From assembly GCF_014270035.1 (NCBI RefSeq), contig NZ_JACNEP010000006.1, positions 186,001 to 250,000 on the forward strand: 64,000 nt of DNA, given 5' to 3'. The notes beneath the pieces were generated by a model. It was not told the DNA's origin. It worked only from the letters and a program-made list of their open reading frames with translations, and ran no database searches. This stretch comes from Neptunicella marina. GTDB lineage: Bacteria > Pseudomonadota > Gammaproteobacteria > Enterobacterales > Alteromonadaceae. Both the position numbers and the translations under genes were made by a program. Shown here one piece after another: positions 10,438-21,674 of this stretch (position 1 is its first letter; each line of letters starts with the position of its first letter).

Positions 10438-10959
10438 TTATTCAACAAAAGTCGCCAGCTTTAAAACAGATGAGCTGATTTTTAGTGGTGATTTTTCAAG
10501 TTGAGTTAAATTAATAACAATTTCCATATTTTGCCCTCCAGCCACAATGGAAAGCAGCCCGCCTTGTTGTACAAATTCTTTGCTTTCACCAATAGTTAGT
10601 GTTGTTTGATTGATTTCATCCATTTGTTCAAATAACTCTTTGGTTTCATGTGCTTTTGATACAAACAGCATATGACAGTTAGCTGAACCGAATTCGTGCA
10701 ATTGCACCATTCTGACCACTGAAAATGGTATGGATTTGATCATCTTTTGATGAATTTGTGACAATTGCTGTGCGTGATTAAATTCTGGCCCTTCTAAAAA
10801 ACAAAGTGAGAGTGAATCAAAATTTAACCGGGCACGCGGAAAATCAGTAAATTCAACCATGTGTAACAGTAACGGAGCTCTAATCTGGTATGGGGCAATC
10901 GGTGCTGCCACAGAGGATAAGCTGACTATTGTGAGTAGTAGCATCAATAGTCTATTCAT
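10438..10959 (-). CDS. YfiR family (DUF4154) periplasmic regulator
   Basis: Secreted protein of 173 residues with a signal peptide (MNRLLMLLLTIVSLSSVAA). The rest follows the YfiR/HmsC pattern: Y.IRAPLLLHMVEFTDFPR near the mature N-terminus, LSLCFLEG, CHMLFVS, LTIGES..FVQQGGLLSIV, and the C-terminal block NLTQ..KSPLKISSSVLKLA. In Pseudomonas YfiR is a periplasmic inhibitor that binds the sensor domain of the diguanylate cyclase YfiN. Here the ATG overlaps the stop of an upstream histidine kinase by four bases, so that kinase is the likely partner. Two cysteines (in SLCFL and NCHML) could form the redox-sensitive disulfide known for YfiR. Confidence 0.82.
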   Translation of the reverse strand: MNRLLMLLLTIVSLSSVAAPIAPYQIRAPLLLHMVEFTDFPRARLNFDSLSLCFLEGPEFNHAQQLSQIHQKMIKSIPFSVVRMVQLHEFGSANCHMLFVSKAHETKELFEQMDEINQTTLTIGESKEFVQQGGLLSIVAGGQNMEIVINLTQLEKSPLKISSSVLKLATFVE

Positions 10960-12605
10960 CTGTTTTTGCCCGTTTGATCGCTATTTTTAAGCATCCTGTT
11001 CACCGGGAACTGAATAATAAATTTAACGCCCTGACCTTCTTTACTGTCTACTGATATATTCCCGCCAAGACCCTGGGTAACCAGATTAAATACAAGATGC
11101 ATACCAAGACCGCTCCCCCCCTTACCACGCTTAGTTGTAACAAAGGGATCGAAGATACGTTTTTTTAAATCATCGGACAAACCCTTACCATTGTCAGTGT
11201 AAGTGATTTGCAGTTGCTGCTGCGCAACCATCTCTACTTTAATCTCGATGGTACCAATGTCGATGTATTCAAAACCATGAATGAGTGAATTTAGGATTAA
11301 GTTGATCAGTATCTGGTGGATGGGACCTGCTTTGCATTCGACCATTAGTTCGCTGTCGCAGTGCACCAGGACCTCGTGCTCAGTTTGTTTTAGGCGCGGA
11401 CGTAATGAAAACAGAATTTCATCAATTAATTCACCTACATTAAATGTACGGTTTAATTCATGGGTTTGGTCAACGGCAACTTGTTTAAAACTGGAAATCA
11501 GGTCAGCGGAGCGATTAAGGTTGCGATAAACAATATTGAGGTTTTCGCGACTTTCATTAAGGAATTTTTCCAGACTACTGGCTTTTAAGGTTTTGTTGTC
11601 AAATTCATGCTGAATTTTATTGATTCGGTCAATCATCATGGTTGAAGCTGTAACGCCCAAACCTATTGGGGTATTAACTTCATGCGCAATACCCGCCACC
11701 ATATCGCCCAACGATGCCATTTTTTCGTTTTGTACCAGCTGACGCTGGAATTCATGCAGTTTTTCCAGCGTTTGCATTAATTCATGGTTGGCTTGCTTTA
11801 ATGCTATCGTGCGTTGATTAACCTTTTCTTCCAGGTTGGCTGTTAACTCACGATATTCATCTTCCGCTTGTTGTTGTTGCTGAATATGCTGCTGCATTCT
11901 TGCTAACAGGCGGTTAAATGCGTTGGCAAATATTGCCAACTCGCTAATATTGCAAACTTCTGCGCGGGTTGAATAATCTTTATCACGGGATATCTTTTGC
12001 ACCAACTCCACCAGCTCCTCGACTGGCTTGGTAATTTTTTTCTGCAGTACCAGTGCCAGAGCCAGACATAGTGCAATCACTACAAACAGAATGGCGACGG
12101 TTAACATGATGGCGTTTAATTTCAGCTCGTTAAGACGTGCCAGCGACATATTGATATATAAATAACCAATAATGTCGCCTTTGTGTGTTATCGGTTTAAC
12201 AAACTCCATTCCTGATGAAGACATAGTAGGTTCTGACAATTCGTCAACCCTGTCGATAACCGTTTGCACATGGCCGGTGCCGGAGCGATTGTAAGTAGCA
12301 AACAGCGTCAGTTCCTGATCATCGCCAAAGTAATAAATGTGGGCATGATCAACATGGGCAATGCCTTCAAGATGTGCAAGATCACTTTGAGCTGCGCCAG
12401 CATCTTTGAATAACACGCTGGCAACAGAATTGTTGACCAGAAAATCAGCAAACATTTTGGTATCTTCGATCAATTCGTCTTTATAGGATTTCTCCAGACG
12501 ATATTCGAAGATTCCAGCGGTAACTACTAAAGCCAGTGTGGATGTTGCCATGGCAACATACAGCATCAGACTTTTAATAGATAAAATACTGTTTCCTTCA
12601 GTCAT
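10956..12605 (-). CDS. Membrane sensor histidine kinase with periplasmic CHASE-like domain and HAMP
   Basis: Hybrid-free sensor kinase of 549 residues. Transmembrane helix 1 is at about 11-31, a periplasmic sensor domain at 32-163, helix 2 at 164-188, HAMP at 189-240 and a glutamine-rich coiled coil at 240-290. The H-box holds His308 (AHEVNTPIG). The ATPase domain has the N-box NLILNSLIHG near 435-444, G1 DNGKGL at 471-476 and G2 GKGGSGLG at 494-501. All catalytic motifs are intact. The periplasmic part (LEDTKMFADFLVNNSVASVLF-like pattern, then IYYF) resembles the CHASE8 domain of YfiN-type cyclases; this is inferred from pattern only. Its stop overlaps the start of the yfiR-like gene, and arcA follows, so ArcA or an unlinked regulator could be its partner. 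Confidence 0.88.
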   Translation of the reverse strand: MTEGNSILSIKSLMLYVAMATSTLALVVTAGIFEYRLEKSYKDELIEDTKMFADFLVNNSVASVLFKDAGAAQSDLAHLEGIAHVDHAHIYYFGDDQELTLFATYNRSGTGHVQTVIDRVDELSEPTMSSSGMEFVKPITHKGDIIGYLYINMSLARLNELKLNAIMLTVAILFVVIALCLALALVLQKKITKPVEELVELVQKISRDKDYSTRAEVCNISELAIFANAFNRLLARMQQHIQQQQQAEDEYRELTANLEEKVNQRTIALKQANHELMQTLEKLHEFQRQLVQNEKMASLGDMVAGIAHEVNTPIGLGVTASTMMIDRINKIQHEFDNKTLKASSLEKFLNESRENLNIVYRNLNRSADLISSFKQVAVDQTHELNRTFNVGELIDEILFSLRPRLKQTEHEVLVHCDSELMVECKAGPIHQILINLILNSLIHGFEYIDIGTIEIKVEMVAQQQLQITYTDNGKGLSDDLKKRIFDPFVTTKRGKGGSGLGMHLVFNLVTQGLGGNISVDSKEGQGVKFIIQFPVNRMLKNSDQTGKNR

Positions 12606-12760
12606 AATTCGATTAAATGTGCAGATATATCCGTTAGTAAACTACATACTCTATTAATCAGCGAATAAATAAAACCTTTTTCCATCTCTGAGCCGGTTTT
12701 CATGTGTTTTTTATATTAACGGCTCTTAATAAACACTCTCTGGCGATTTTTTAACTGTCA

Positions 12761-13765
12761 CTATTTTTGGCTGAAGTACACTTTGAATTTACTGGTCTGC
12801 CCCAATAATTCAAATCCATCAAAATTCAGCTCAAACAATTCCGGATATTTTAGAAATGCATTGGCAACCAGCGTTAATGTGGCTTGCGGTAACATATGTT
12901 TTTTTGCATCACGTAAAAACGCTTCGGTAATCGCGTAATCGGTTTTAATTCCAGTATGAAAAGGTGGATTGGTGTAAATTGCTGCAAATTGCTGTGTAAA
13001 TCCTGCTAATCCATCTGATGCTACAACATTGGCTGTAAAACCATTTAACTGCGCGGTTTGTTCACTGCAATAAAGCGCCAGCGCATTAATATCGCTCATA
13101 CTGATGTTGGCATTCGGTTGGAGTTTGGCTAAATATGCGCCAACAATGCCTGCGCCACAGGCAAAATCGAGCACTTCGCCCTCGGGTACCTGATGAATGT
13201 TTTCCAGCAACAACTGTGTTCCCTCATCGAGGTGGCCGTGGTTAAACACACCCGGCAGTGAACATATTTGCAGTTCTACCTGCGCAATCTTGCAATGAAA
13301 GACTTGTTGCCAGTCTTTTAAGGCGAAAGGTTTTGGCGTGTCCGTTATCGTGGTACGAAACAAACTGCAGTGGCGAGCTGAATCGTGTTTTACGACATGT
13401 TCACCTACTTCGGCTAAAAGTTTGTTGGATGCTTTAATACCGCCCTTGTTTTCGCCAACTAGCATTAAGCTGCCATTGGGTTTTAGCTGTGTGGCCATGT
13501 TAGCCAACAGCATTTGCGCGTGTTGTTTGGCTTTGGGCATGTAAATCACTATGCCATCGTAGCGCTTCTCAGTATCTAAACCAGCGGCAAATATGGCAGA
13601 TTTTGCAGTGGATCGGGCGGCGAGGTACTGATCATAAAACTGGAAAAAACCGTCGGCTTCAATTTGAGAAAAAACATGTGGATCTTCAGCATTAACCAAT
13701 AGCCAGTCACCTTGTTCAAACAAATACTGATTACGAATTAATAACTGGCTGGGTTGGCTGTACAT
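12761..13765 (-). CDS. rsmC: 16S rRNA (guanine1207-N2)-methyltransferase RsmC
   Basis: Class I SAM-dependent methyltransferase of 334 residues (E. coli RsmC 343) that methylates G1207 of 16S rRNA in the 30S subunit. It has the family's duplicated architecture. A degenerate N-terminal MTase-like domain is followed by a catalytic C-terminal domain with VLDFACGAGIVGAYLA (SAM-binding loop), MSDINALAL (acidic loop) and the NPPFHTG catalytic motif. The start lies 24 bp downstream of trmB, so the two probably share a transcript with the hydrolase gene above them. Confidence 0.93.
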   Translation of the reverse strand: MYSQPSQLLIRNQYLFEQGDWLLVNAEDPHVFSQIEADGFFQFYDQYLAARSTAKSAIFAAGLDTEKRYDGIVIYMPKAKQHAQMLLANMATQLKPNGSLMLVGENKGGIKASNKLLAEVGEHVVKHDSARHCSLFRTTITDTPKPFALKDWQQVFHCKIAQVELQICSLPGVFNHGHLDEGTQLLLENIHQVPEGEVLDFACGAGIVGAYLAKLQPNANISMSDINALALYCSEQTAQLNGFTANVVASDGLAGFTQQFAAIYTNPPFHTGIKTDYAITEAFLRDAKKHMLPQATLTLVANAFLKYPELFELNFDGFELLGQTSKFKVYFSQK

Positions 13766-13789
13766 ACAAGTCCTTAGTTCACAAACACA

Positions 13790-14521
13790 TTAAGCGATAC
13801 GTTCAAACATCAAATCCCACACGCCATGACCAAGGCGATGACCACGTTGCTCAAACTTAGTAAGTGGGCGATGATCAGGGCGAGGTACGTAATCCTGTGT
13901 AGCAGACTGGTTTTTATAACCTTCGGCCTGGCTCATCACTTCTAACATATGTTCTGCGTAGTTTTCCCAGTCTGTCGCCATATGAAATACGCCGCCGATC
14001 CTGAGCTTCTGACGCAATTTTTGCACAAACTCAGGTTGCACGATACGACGTTTGTGATGACGTTTTTTATGCCAGGGATCGGGGAAAAACAGCTGAACAC
14101 GGCTAAGGCTGTTATCGGCGATACAATCGGCCAATACTTCTACCGCATCATGTTCGTACAAACGTAAGTTGGTGATTCCAGCTTCATTGGCATCAGCTAA
14201 ACAAGCGCCAACCCCCGGACGATGTACTTCAATGCCAATAAAATCTTTATCTGATTCTGCAATCGCCATTTCAACCAAAGATTTGCCCATACCAAAACCG
14301 ATTTCGAGTACCACTGGCGCCTGACGACCAAACAGCTGTTCAAAATTTTGTAAGCCCTGGGCATGGGTTAACCCCATGTTTGGCCAGCAATCTTCCAGCG
14401 CTTTGGCCTGACCTTTGGTTAGTCTGCCTTCGCGTTTTACAAAGCTGCGAATTTTGCGCAGATAAGGCGTCTCTTGTGTTTCGGTTTGCTGTGATTGTTG
14501 GGGAGAATGGTTGTCACTCAT
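13790..14521 (-). CDS. trmB: tRNA (guanine46-N7)-methyltransferase TrmB
   Basis: SAM-dependent enzyme (243 residues) forming m7G46 in the tRNA variable loop. Family signatures are [12 protein letters not shown] (SAM binding), [28 protein letters not shown] (catalytic and tRNA-binding block) and the C-terminal [17 protein letters not shown]. The gene lies beside mutY and not far from yggX, echoing the E. coli trmB-mutY-yggX cluster. Here trmB is divergent, and an efflux operon separates mutY from yggX. Confidence 0.96.
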   Translation of the reverse strand: MSDNHSPQQSQQTETQETPYLRKIRSFVKREGRLTKGQAKALEDCWPNMGLTHAQGLQNFEQLFGRQAPVVLEIGFGMGKSLVEMAIAESDKDFIGIEVHRPGVGACLADANEAGITNLRLYEHDAVEVLADCIADNSLSRVQLFFPDPWHKKRHHKRRIVQPEFVQKLRQKLRIGGVFHMATDWENYAEHMLEVMSQAEGYKNQSATQDYVPRPDHRPLTKFEQRGHRLGHGVWDLMFERIA

Positions 14522-14582
14522 GTCGTATTTGCCAGTACTGCTAAAACCGGCAATTATAGCAATGCCTGCGCTGGCAAAACAT

Positions 14583-15278
14583 CTACTTTGGACAAATAAT
14601 CTGCGTCAAATATTCCGCCAGTTGTGCTGCTTGTTCCAATGGGCTCATGTGACCACTGTTTTCAATGCTAAAAAAACGGCTGCCATCAAGCTTTTGATGA
14701 GCTAAATACAATTGTTCGTATGGTGCAATAAGATCATGTTTTGCCGCAATGATATTAACTGGGAAGTTGGCCGCCCTTAACGGTTGAATCAGGTCTTTAC
14801 GATTTGAGGTCGCAATCATATGGTATTTCAAAACACTTCCGCCTAAATCTGCTTCCATATCGCGTACCGTCTGCCTGGCAAAGTCACTTGTTTCACTGGT
14901 GCTACCGACAAACTGTTGCAGTCGCTGCTTGTTCATTGGTCGAAACTGGCCTTGTTCCAGCGCTTTAATAATTTGCTGACGTTTAGATAGCTCTTCATCA
15001 CTCAGGCCAAAACAGCTAAAGCTAATCAGAGTAAGCGAAGCAACATGCTGTGGATTGGTAATAGCATGTAGTGCTGCGATATAACCCCCCATAGAAAAAC
15101 CCACTAAATGGCAAGGTTGGTTTTCAATTGCGTGCTCCGTGAGACCCTGCATTTGCTCCAGCGTTTCCGCCCATTGCAACGGAACATATCGCCTGTCATC
15201 GATTTCCATTTGTCGCCAAACAGGCATCCAAAGACGTTCATCACATAATGTTCCGGGAAAAAATACTACAGGCGGCAT
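14583..15278 (-). CDS. Alpha/beta hydrolase
   Basis: Serine hydrolase of the alpha/beta fold, 231 residues from the ATG chosen at 15278. The frame extends 19 codons further upstream, but that part is polar and not family-like, while the fold begins exactly at [17 protein letters not shown]. The nucleophile elbow is GFSMGG and the predicted catalytic His lies in [11 protein letters not shown]. Aspartate candidates are in AKHDLIAP. The substrate is unknown; relatives include esterases and MenH/BioH-like hydrolases. It lies 61 bp upstream of trmB on the same strand and is divergent from mutY. Confidence 0.85.
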   Translation of the reverse strand: MPPVVFFPGTLCDERLWMPVWRQMEIDDRRYVPLQWAETLEQMQGLTEHAIENQPCHLVGFSMGGYIAALHAITNPQHVASLTLISFSCFGLSDEELSKRQQIIKALEQGQFRPMNKQRLQQFVGSTSETSDFARQTVRDMEADLGGSVLKYHMIATSNRKDLIQPLRAANFPVNIIAAKHDLIAPYEQLYLAHQKLDGSRFFSIENSGHMSPLEQAAQLAEYLTQIICPK

Positions 15279-15360
15279 AAGGTCTCTGCACTGACATAAA
15301 GTTATAGCTTGGGGTATGATAGCGGCTCTGTGCATTGCAAGCTAATTGAAATCGGTATTT

Positions 15361-16413
15361 GTGTCAGTTACTGAATTTTCCACTCTTATATTAAATTGGT
15401 TCGACCAACATGGTCGTAAGAATCTACCCTGGCAACAGCAAAAGACCCCTTATTCGGTTTGGGTGTCTGAAATCATGCTGCAACAAACCCAGGTGGTCAC
15501 GGTTATTCCCTACTTTCAGCGTTTTATGCAGAGCTTTCCTGACTTGGCGGCATTGGCTAATGCCAAGCAGGACGATGTGTTACATCACTGGACTGGCTTA
15601 GGTTATTACGCCCGAGCCCGTAATTTGCACAAAGCGGCCAAAATGATTTGTGAGCAATTTAATGGGGAGTTCCCGACCACATTAGAAGAAGTGATGAGTT
15701 TACCCGGTATTGGTCGTTCGACGGCCGGCGCGGTGTTGTCACTATCTTTAGGTCAGCATCACAGCATCTTAGACGGCAATGTTAAACGTGTTTTAGCCCG
15801 TTTTGCGGCAGTGGAAGGCTGGCCAGGCAATAAGGCGGTTGAACAAAAATTATGGCTTTTAGCCGATAAATTTACCCCTGCTCAGCGATGCGGGGATTAC
15901 ACTCAGGCCATGATGGATATGGGCGCGACTATTTGCACTCGCAGTTCACCCAAGTGTAGCGATTGTCCGGTTCAGCCTATGTGTCAGGCTTATTCCTCTG
16001 GGCGACAAGCTGATTTCCCCGGTAAAAAACCGAAAAAGACCTTACCCGAGCGTAGTACCTTTATGCTTATTCCTGTGTGGCAGCAGCAGGTATTGATGTT
16101 TAAACGACCCCCGACAGGTTTGTGGGGTGGATTATGGGGATTTCATCAAATAGATGAGTTAGAGCAGCTAAGTGATTTTATGACTGGTTTGGGGTTGATG
16201 GCTGATGACTATGAGAAATTGCCGACCTTTCGTCATACCTTTAGTCATTTCCATTTAGATATCACGCCAGTCATGATTCCGCAGGCACAAGTAGAAAATC
16301 AGGTAAATGAAACAGACAATCGCTGGGTGGATGTTGGGCAACCAATTGGACTGGGATTGGCTGCCCCGACTAAAAAAATACTGGAAAGCTTAAGCAACGG
16401 CCTGTTGCTGTGA
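15361..16413 (+). CDS. mutY: A/G-specific adenine glycosylase MutY
   Basis: DNA repair glycosylase removing A mispaired with 8-oxoG. The GTG at 15361 gives 350 residues, the same length as E. coli MutY, and places the catalytic Glu at residue 37 ([11 protein letters not shown]). A TTG five codons upstream is the alternative. Also visible are the helix-hairpin-helix [14 protein letters not shown], the catalytic Asp in ILDGNVKRV, the 4Fe-4S ligands C-X6-C-X2-C-X5-C ([17 protein letters not shown]), and a C-terminal NUDIX-like 8-oxoG recognition domain with [12 protein letters not shown]. Its last 24 bases overlap the convergent tetR gene end. Confidence 0.96.
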   Translation: MSVTEFSTLILNWFDQHGRKNLPWQQQKTPYSVWVSEIMLQQTQVVTVIPYFQRFMQSFPDLAALANAKQDDVLHHWTGLGYYARARNLHKAAKMICEQFNGEFPTTLEEVMSLPGIGRSTAGAVLSLSLGQHHSILDGNVKRVLARFAAVEGWPGNKAVEQKLWLLADKFTPAQRCGDYTQAMMDMGATICTRSSPKCSDCPVQPMCQAYSSGRQADFPGKKPKKTLPERSTFMLIPVWQQQVLMFKRPPTGLWGGLWGFHQIDELEQLSDFMTGLGLMADDYEKLPTFRHTFSHFHLDITPVMIPQAQVENQVNETDNRWVDVGQPIGLGLAAPTKKILESLSNGLLL

Positions 16414-17043
16414 TAGCCGCATATGCGGACTATTGGTAAGCAGGAAAAAGTAATTCTCTACAATGGTTTCGGCCATCGCATTTAAGTCAAAACTTTGCGG
16501 ATAAAACAGCCAGTTGTTAACGATACCGGTAAAGTAACCATGTTTGACTTGCGCAGCTTGGTCTAAATCCAGATCTTTTGGCAATTGCCCACGCTTAATC
16601 GCGTTCTTTAATGTGCGTTTAATGCGGTCATGACATTCCACAAATGATACTTTTTGTCTGTCTTCGATCTGGGTTACATCACCGTTAAACTCAAACTTGT
16701 GTAACATAATCGAAAACACACGCTGCTGACGTTTGTCGGTGGCAATCAGCCTGATAAGCTGTACCGAAAACTCCTTAAACTTACCCAGAGGGTCGGTTTC
16801 GTTTTCGTCGGCGCAGGCTTCTGCTAAAGCCTCTATGGGTAAGTGAACCCGTTCGATCATTGCTTCAAACAAGTCATGTTTGTTTTTAAAGTGCCAGTAA
16901 ATCGCACCACGGGTTAACCCTGCATGATTGGCAACGTCCATCAGGGTGGTATTGGCAAATCCTTTGTCAAAAAATACAGACTCCGCCGAATCAAGCAGCT
17001 GATCGCGTGTTGCGGCAGCTTCTTCTTTGGTTTTTCTGACCAT
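16390..17043 (-). CDS. TetR family repressor of the RND pump (AcrR/TtgR-like)
   Basis: TetR/AcrR regulator of 217 residues. The N-terminal helix-turn-helix is typical of efflux repressors: [31 protein letters not shown] at about residues 29-59. The C-terminal ligand domain is of the AcrR/TtgR type. It is divergent from an acrAB operon, and the intergenic region contains an AcrR-like palindrome, so it most likely represses acrAB and itself until a ligand binds. The coding end overlaps the convergent end of mutY by 24 bp. Confidence 0.9.
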   Translation of the reverse strand: MVRKTKEEAAATRDQLLDSAESVFFDKGFANTTLMDVANHAGLTRGAIYWHFKNKHDLFEAMIERVHLPIEALAEACADENETDPLGKFKEFSVQLIRLIATDKRQQRVFSIMLHKFEFNGDVTQIEDRQKVSFVECHDRIKRTLKNAIKRGQLPKDLDLDQAAQVKHGYFTGIVNNWLFYPQSFDLNAMAETIVENYFFLLTNSPHMRLSQQQAVA

Positions 17044-17164
17044 AATGACCTCGGTTATTTTTACAACTATTATTCAGTTCAAGCCTTTTGTCTTAATAGT
17101 GTAAAACGGTAAAATTAACATTAAATTACGGTTGCATTATTGAGCAATTAATCAGTAGAATAAA

Positions 17165-17182
17165 ACATTCATGCATGTATGT
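17165..17182. promoter_or_regulatory. AcrR-type operator between tetR and acrA
   Basis: Near-perfect 18-bp palindrome of the form ACATnCATGCATGnATGT, broken only at the two n positions. It resembles the ACAT...ATGT operators bound by AcrR and TtgR repressors. It lies between the divergent tetR and acrA starts, just after a weak promoter candidate (TTGCAT, 18 bp, TAGAAT at 17132-17161) reading toward acrA. Confidence 0.65.
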
Positions 17183-17279
17183 AAAATGAAAGTAAAGCAA
17201 GTAGCCATATTTTTATTGTGGTTTTGCGCGTCATCTGTCACTGCATTTGTACACAACTCTGAACACTATTGAGGTCACA

Positions 17280-18440
17280 ATGAAAGTAAATCAGCGAATT
17301 TACCTGCTGTTAATTGCCAGTGGGGTATTAACCGGATTAGCCGGTTGTGGGGAAGAGCAACAAGCTGCAGCACCTGCTCAGCAGGCAATGCCCGTTGGAG
17401 TTGTTACATTACAAAGTCAGCAAGTTACCTTAACTAAAGAATTGCCCGGACGTATTGCTGCATCACAAATAGCTGAAATTCGCCCACAGGTAAGCGGTAT
17501 CGTGCAATCACGTTTGTTTGTTGAGGGGAGTCAGGTCAAAGCTGGCGATGCGCTATATCAAATTGATCCTGCAACGTTTGAAGCGGCAGTTGGCAGTGCA
17601 AAAGCGTCAGTAGCAAGAGCGGAAGCGGGTATCGCCAGCAGCAAAGCAAAAATTGCACGTTATAAAGAGCTATTAAAAACCAATGCTGTGAGCGAGCAGG
17701 ATTATGATGAAGCTGATGCTGCGTATAAGCAGGCTAAAGCAGATTTATTAACTGCTCAGGCGCAATTAAGAACCGCACAGATTAATCTTGATTACAGTAA
17801 AGTTACGTCACCTATTGATGGCCAGATTAGTAAATCGGCTGTAACTGTTGGTGCACTGGTCAGTGCTAACCAAAATACTGCTTTAACAACTGTTACACAG
17901 TTAGATCCCGTTTATGTGGATTTAACTCAGTCAAGCACTGAATTACTTGAGCTTAAGCGTGCACTAGCGTCTGGCGCGATTGATTCTGATAAAGCCGCTC
18001 AGACTATGGTTGAGCTGACATTAGAAGACGGTTCAGTTTATTCGCACAAAGGTACCTTGCAGTTTTCTGATGTAACTGTGGATCAGGGAACTGGTTCGGT
18101 GACTTTAAGAGCTGAATTCCCTAATCCGGAAAAAATCCTGTTGCCGGGAATGTACGTAAGGGCAACAGTGGTAGAAGGGATTAAAGAAAATGCCATTTTA
18201 GCGCCACAAAGAGGTATTAGCCGTAATACCAAAGGGCAAGCCACTGCAATGGTGGTAAATAAGGAAGGTAAGGTTGAACCACGTATATTAGAGGCTGACC
18301 GCACTATCGGCACAAACTGGCTTATTAAGAGTGGCCTGTCTGCTGGTGATCAATTAATTGTTGAGGGACTGCAAAAAGTTCGTCCGGGCGCAGCCGTTAC
18401 GGCAACCCCAGCTGAATCAAACTCAGCTAATGCTCAATAA
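17280..18440 (+). CDS. acrA: RND efflux periplasmic adaptor lipoprotein (AcrA-like)
   Basis: Membrane fusion protein of 386 residues linking the inner-membrane RND pump to an outer-membrane channel. The ATG at 17280 is preceded by GAGG at 17271-17274 and gives a lipoprotein signal ending LAGC; an ATG 11 codons upstream lacks this logic. Family landmarks are the lipoyl half-motif [24 protein letters not shown], a coiled-coil hairpin rich in Ala/Lys (residues about 90-165), the return [20 protein letters not shown], and the C-terminal LLPGMYVRA. First gene of the acrAB operon, 23 bp before acrB. No outer-membrane TolC homologue is present here. Confidence 0.94.
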   Translation: MKVNQRIYLLLIASGVLTGLAGCGEEQQAAAPAQQAMPVGVVTLQSQQVTLTKELPGRIAASQIAEIRPQVSGIVQSRLFVEGSQVKAGDALYQIDPATFEAAVGSAKASVARAEAGIASSKAKIARYKELLKTNAVSEQDYDEADAAYKQAKADLLTAQAQLRTAQINLDYSKVTSPIDGQISKSAVTVGALVSANQNTALTTVTQLDPVYVDLTQSSTELLELKRALASGAIDSDKAAQTMVELTLEDGSVYSHKGTLQFSDVTVDQGTGSVTLRAEFPNPEKILLPGMYVRATVVEGIKENAILAPQRGISRNTKGQATAMVVNKEGKVEPRILEADRTIGTNWLIKSGLSAGDQLIVEGLQKVRPGAAVTATPAESNSANAQ

Positions 18441-18463
18441 AGCCCAATAAACGGAGAACCCTG

Positions 18464-21400
18464 ATGTCACGATTTTTTATCGATCGACCTATTTTTGCCT
18501 GGGTACTGGCCATTGTGGTTATGCTCGCAGGTATACTGGCGATCAAAGCATTACCGATTTCCCAGTATCCGTCTATTGCACCACCTGCAATTAGCGTTAC
18601 TGCTAATTACCCAGGTGCGTCTGCAAGAACTCTGGAAGATACAGTTACTCAAGTTATTGAGCAAAAAATGAAAGGACTGGATGGCTTGTTATATATGTCA
18701 TCTACCTCCGAATCTAATGGTTCAATGAATATCACACTGTCTTTCAGTGCTGATACCAATCCTGATATTGCGCAGGTTCAGGTACAAAATAAACTGGCAC
18801 TGGCTACCCCACTTTTACCTGAAGAGGTGCAACGACAAGGTGTGTCTGTCGCCAAATCAGCCCGTAACTTTTTATTGGTTGCGGGATTTGTGTCTGAAGA
18901 CGGCAGCATGAACAACATTGATATTGGTGATTATGTTGCATCAAACGTGCAGGACATTATTTCCCGCGTTAGCGGTGTGGGTGAGGTGCAGCTATTCGGA
19001 TCTCAATATGCGATGCGAATCTGGTTGGATCCGGCCAAGCTGTTAAATTATAAACTCACGCCTGCCGATGTGAGCGCGGCAATCCGTGCGCAAAATGCGC
19101 AGGTCTCTGCGGGTCAGTTAGGTGGCATGCCTGCCGTTGAAGGGCAAAGACTTAACGCAACAGTAACTGCACAAAGCCGTCTGAAAACGCCTGAACAGTT
19201 TCGTAATATTCTGGTTAAAACCAACTCTAATGGTTCAGTTGTACGCTTAGAAGATGTGGCTACTGTTGAATTAGGTGGTGAGAATTATGGTGTAGTCGCC
19301 CGCTTTAACGGTAAACCGGCTTCCGGTCTGGGGGTTAAGCTGGCAAGTGGTGCTAACGCTTTGGACACTGCTGAAGGGGTGAGAAATACCCTTAAGGAAC
19401 TGGAAAAATTCTTCCCGCAAGGATTAAAGGTTGTTGTTCCGTACGACACCACACCTTTTGTTGAGTTATCTATTGAAAAGGTAGTCAGTACCTTATTCGA
19501 AGCGGTTGTACTGGTGTTTTTGGTTATGTATCTGTTTTTACAGAACTTCCGGGCCACACTTATTCCAACAATTGCGGTCCCTGTAGTTTTACTGGGAACC
19601 TTCGCTATTTTGTCAGCTTTTGGCTTTTCAATTAACACTCTGACTATGTTTGCCATGGTGCTGGCGATTGGTTTGCTGGTAGATGATGCAATTGTGGTCG
19701 TTGAGAACGTTGAACGGGTAATGACAGAAGAAAACCTTTCGCCCTTAGAAGCTACTCGCAAATCTATGGATGAAATCAAAAGTGCCCTGGTCGGTATTGC
19801 CATGGTGTTATCCGCTGTGTTTGTACCTATGGCATTTTTCCCCGGCTCAACAGGGGTTATTTACCGCCAGTTTTCAATCACACTGGTTTCGGCGATGGGG
19901 CTGTCGGTACTGGTAGCCTTGATTTTAACTCCGGCACTTTGTGCAACGTTGTTAAAACCAAGCCATGTTCATACTGATGGTTCATTAATTGGCAAGTTCT
20001 TCTCTGGCTTCAATCGCGGCTTTGATCGTACAAACAAGGGTACACAAAGTTTCACAGCAAGAATGGTAAGACAGAGTAAGCGTTACCTGCTGTGTTATGC
20101 ACTGATTATTGGTGGCATGGTGACACTGTTCAGCCAGTTACCTTCTGCTTTCTTACCCGATGAAGATCAGGGCATTCTTTTTAACCAGGTGATTTTGCCG
20201 GCGGGTTCGACAACTGAGCAAACAGTTAAAGTACTGGAAAAAATGGAACATCACTTTTTGGTTGACCAAAAAGAAGCAGTGAAAGAAATTTTTACTGTCG
20301 CTGGTTTCAGTTTTGCAGGTTCGGGCCAGAATGCGGCTATTGGTTTTGTTAACTTAAAGCACTGGGATGAACGTCAGCGCCCGGACTTGAGTGTGCAAGC
20401 TGTAGCGGGCAAAGCGATGGGATTTTTTTCTACTATTAAAGAAGCGTTTGTCTTTGCATTTGCACCGCCTGCGGTAGTGGAACTTGGAACGGCAAACGGG
20501 TTCAGTATGTATTTACAGGACCGAGCCGGATTAGGTCACGATCAGCTATTGCAAGCACGTAACATGCTATTGGGCATGGCAGCGCAAAGCCCGGTACTGG
20601 CAGGTGTAAGGCCTAACGGTCAGGAAGATATGCCTGAGTTGTCGCTGGATATAGATCTGATGAAAGCTGAAGCGCTGGGTGTCAAACAAAGCGATATTAA
20701 CAACACCTTATCCACTGCATGGGGAAGTAGTTATATCAACGATTTTATTGACCGTGGTCGCGTGAAAAAAGTATTCCTGCAAGGTGAAGCTGATGCTCGC
20801 ATGGTGCCAGAAGATTTATCAAAGTGGTATGTGCGTAATGGTCAGGGTGAAATGGTACCTTTCTCAGCCTTTGCCCGTTCATACTGGACATATGGTTCAC
20901 CGCGTTTGGAGCGTTATAACGGCTTCTCTTCCATGGAAATTCAAGGTGCTGCTGCACCGGGGTATAGTACCGGGCAAGCCATGGATGAAATGGAGAAACT
21001 TGTTAAAAAATTACCTCAGGGGATCGCGCTTGAATGGACCGGTATTTCTTATGAGGAACGCTTAAGTGGTGGGCAGGCACCATTACTTTATTCGTTATCC
21101 TTATTGGTTGTATTCCTGTGTCTGGCCGCATTGTATGAAAGCTGGGCCGTACCTGCGTCGGTAATGTTAATTGTACCGCTAGGTGTATTTGGGGCAGCTG
21201 CAGCTGCATGGTTAGCAGGGTTGTCTAATGATATTTATTTGCAGGTGGGTCTATTAACCACTATTGGTTTGGCATCGAAAAACGCGATTTTGTTGGTTGA
21301 ATTCGCGATACAACGGATGGATCAGGGATTAAGTCTGGTTGAAGCATCAATCGAAGCTGTTAGATTGCGTTTACGCCCAATATTAATGACCTCTATGGCC

Positions 21401-21586
21401 TTTATATGTGGTGTTTTGCCATTAGCTTTGGCTTCCAGCGCTGGTTCAGGTGCGCAAAACGCTTTAGGTATTGCCATTATTGGCGGAACGTTAGCATCTT
21501 CTATACTGGCAATCTTGTTTGTACCACTATTTTTTGTTTTGGTACGTCGCGCATTTCCGGTTAAAAATAAATCGGCAGATGAATAA
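18464..21586 (+). CDS. acrB: RND multidrug efflux transporter (AcrB-like, HAE1)
   Basis: Inner-membrane proton-driven drug exporter of 1040 residues (E. coli AcrB 1049). The opening [17 protein letters not shown] is typical of the HAE1 family. The proton-relay pair Asp407-Asp408 falls at the same numbers as in E. coli ([15 protein letters not shown]), and the essential lysine is in [12 protein letters not shown]. Twelve transmembrane helices in two repeated halves and two large periplasmic loops are evident. It follows acrA in the same operon and ends at an intrinsic terminator, after which an AcrZ-like small ORF lies. Confidence 0.96.
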   Translation: MSRFFIDRPIFAWVLAIVVMLAGILAIKALPISQYPSIAPPAISVTANYPGASARTLEDTVTQVIEQKMKGLDGLLYMSSTSESNGSMNITLSFSADTNPDIAQVQVQNKLALATPLLPEEVQRQGVSVAKSARNFLLVAGFVSEDGSMNNIDIGDYVASNVQDIISRVSGVGEVQLFGSQYAMRIWLDPAKLLNYKLTPADVSAAIRAQNAQVSAGQLGGMPAVEGQRLNATVTAQSRLKTPEQFRNILVKTNSNGSVVRLEDVATVELGGENYGVVARFNGKPASGLGVKLASGANALDTAEGVRNTLKELEKFFPQGLKVVVPYDTTPFVELSIEKVVSTLFEAVVLVFLVMYLFLQNFRATLIPTIAVPVVLLGTFAILSAFGFSINTLTMFAMVLAIGLLVDDAIVVVENVERVMTEENLSPLEATRKSMDEIKSALVGIAMVLSAVFVPMAFFPGSTGVIYRQFSITLVSAMGLSVLVALILTPALCATLLKPSHVHTDGSLIGKFFSGFNRGFDRTNKGTQSFTARMVRQSKRYLLCYALIIGGMVTLFSQLPSAFLPDEDQGILFNQVILPAGSTTEQTVKVLEKMEHHFLVDQKEAVKEIFTVAGFSFAGSGQNAAIGFVNLKHWDERQRPDLSVQAVAGKAMGFFSTIKEAFVFAFAPPAVVELGTANGFSMYLQDRAGLGHDQLLQARNMLLGMAAQSPVLAGVRPNGQEDMPELSLDIDLMKAEALGVKQSDINNTLSTAWGSSYINDFIDRGRVKKVFLQGEADARMVPEDLSKWYVRNGQGEMVPFSAFARSYWTYGSPRLERYNGFSSMEIQGAAAPGYSTGQAMDEMEKLVKKLPQGIALEWTGISYEERLSGGQAPLLYSLSLLVVFLCLAALYESWAVPASVMLIVPLGVFGAAAAAWLAGLSNDIYLQVGLLTTIGLASKNAILLVEFAIQRMDQGLSLVEASIEAVRLRLRPILMTSMAFICGVLPLALASSAGSGAQNALGIAIIGGTLASSILAILFVPLFFVLVRRAFPVKNKSADE

Positions 21587-21618
21587 CGTCAGCATTATGC
21601 GTTGATGGTTTGTATAAG

Positions 21619-21650
21619 CGGTGTCAGTACGGGTATCTGGCACCGTTTTT
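21619..21650 (+). terminator. Intrinsic terminator after acrB
   Basis: Stem CGGTGTCAG/CTGGCACCG (nine pairs, one G-T) with a nine-base loop, followed by TTTTT. It separates acrB from the following small ORF, which would need read-through or its own promoter. Confidence 0.85.
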
Positions 21651-21674
21651 ATTTATAGTGATGAGGGGAGATAA

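Noticed and set aside
19285..19803. 172-codon minus-strand ORF inside acrB
   Set aside because: It is antisense to conserved transmembrane and porter-domain coding sequence, has no ribosome site, and shows low-complexity Ser/Thr/Val composition typical of a shadow frame.
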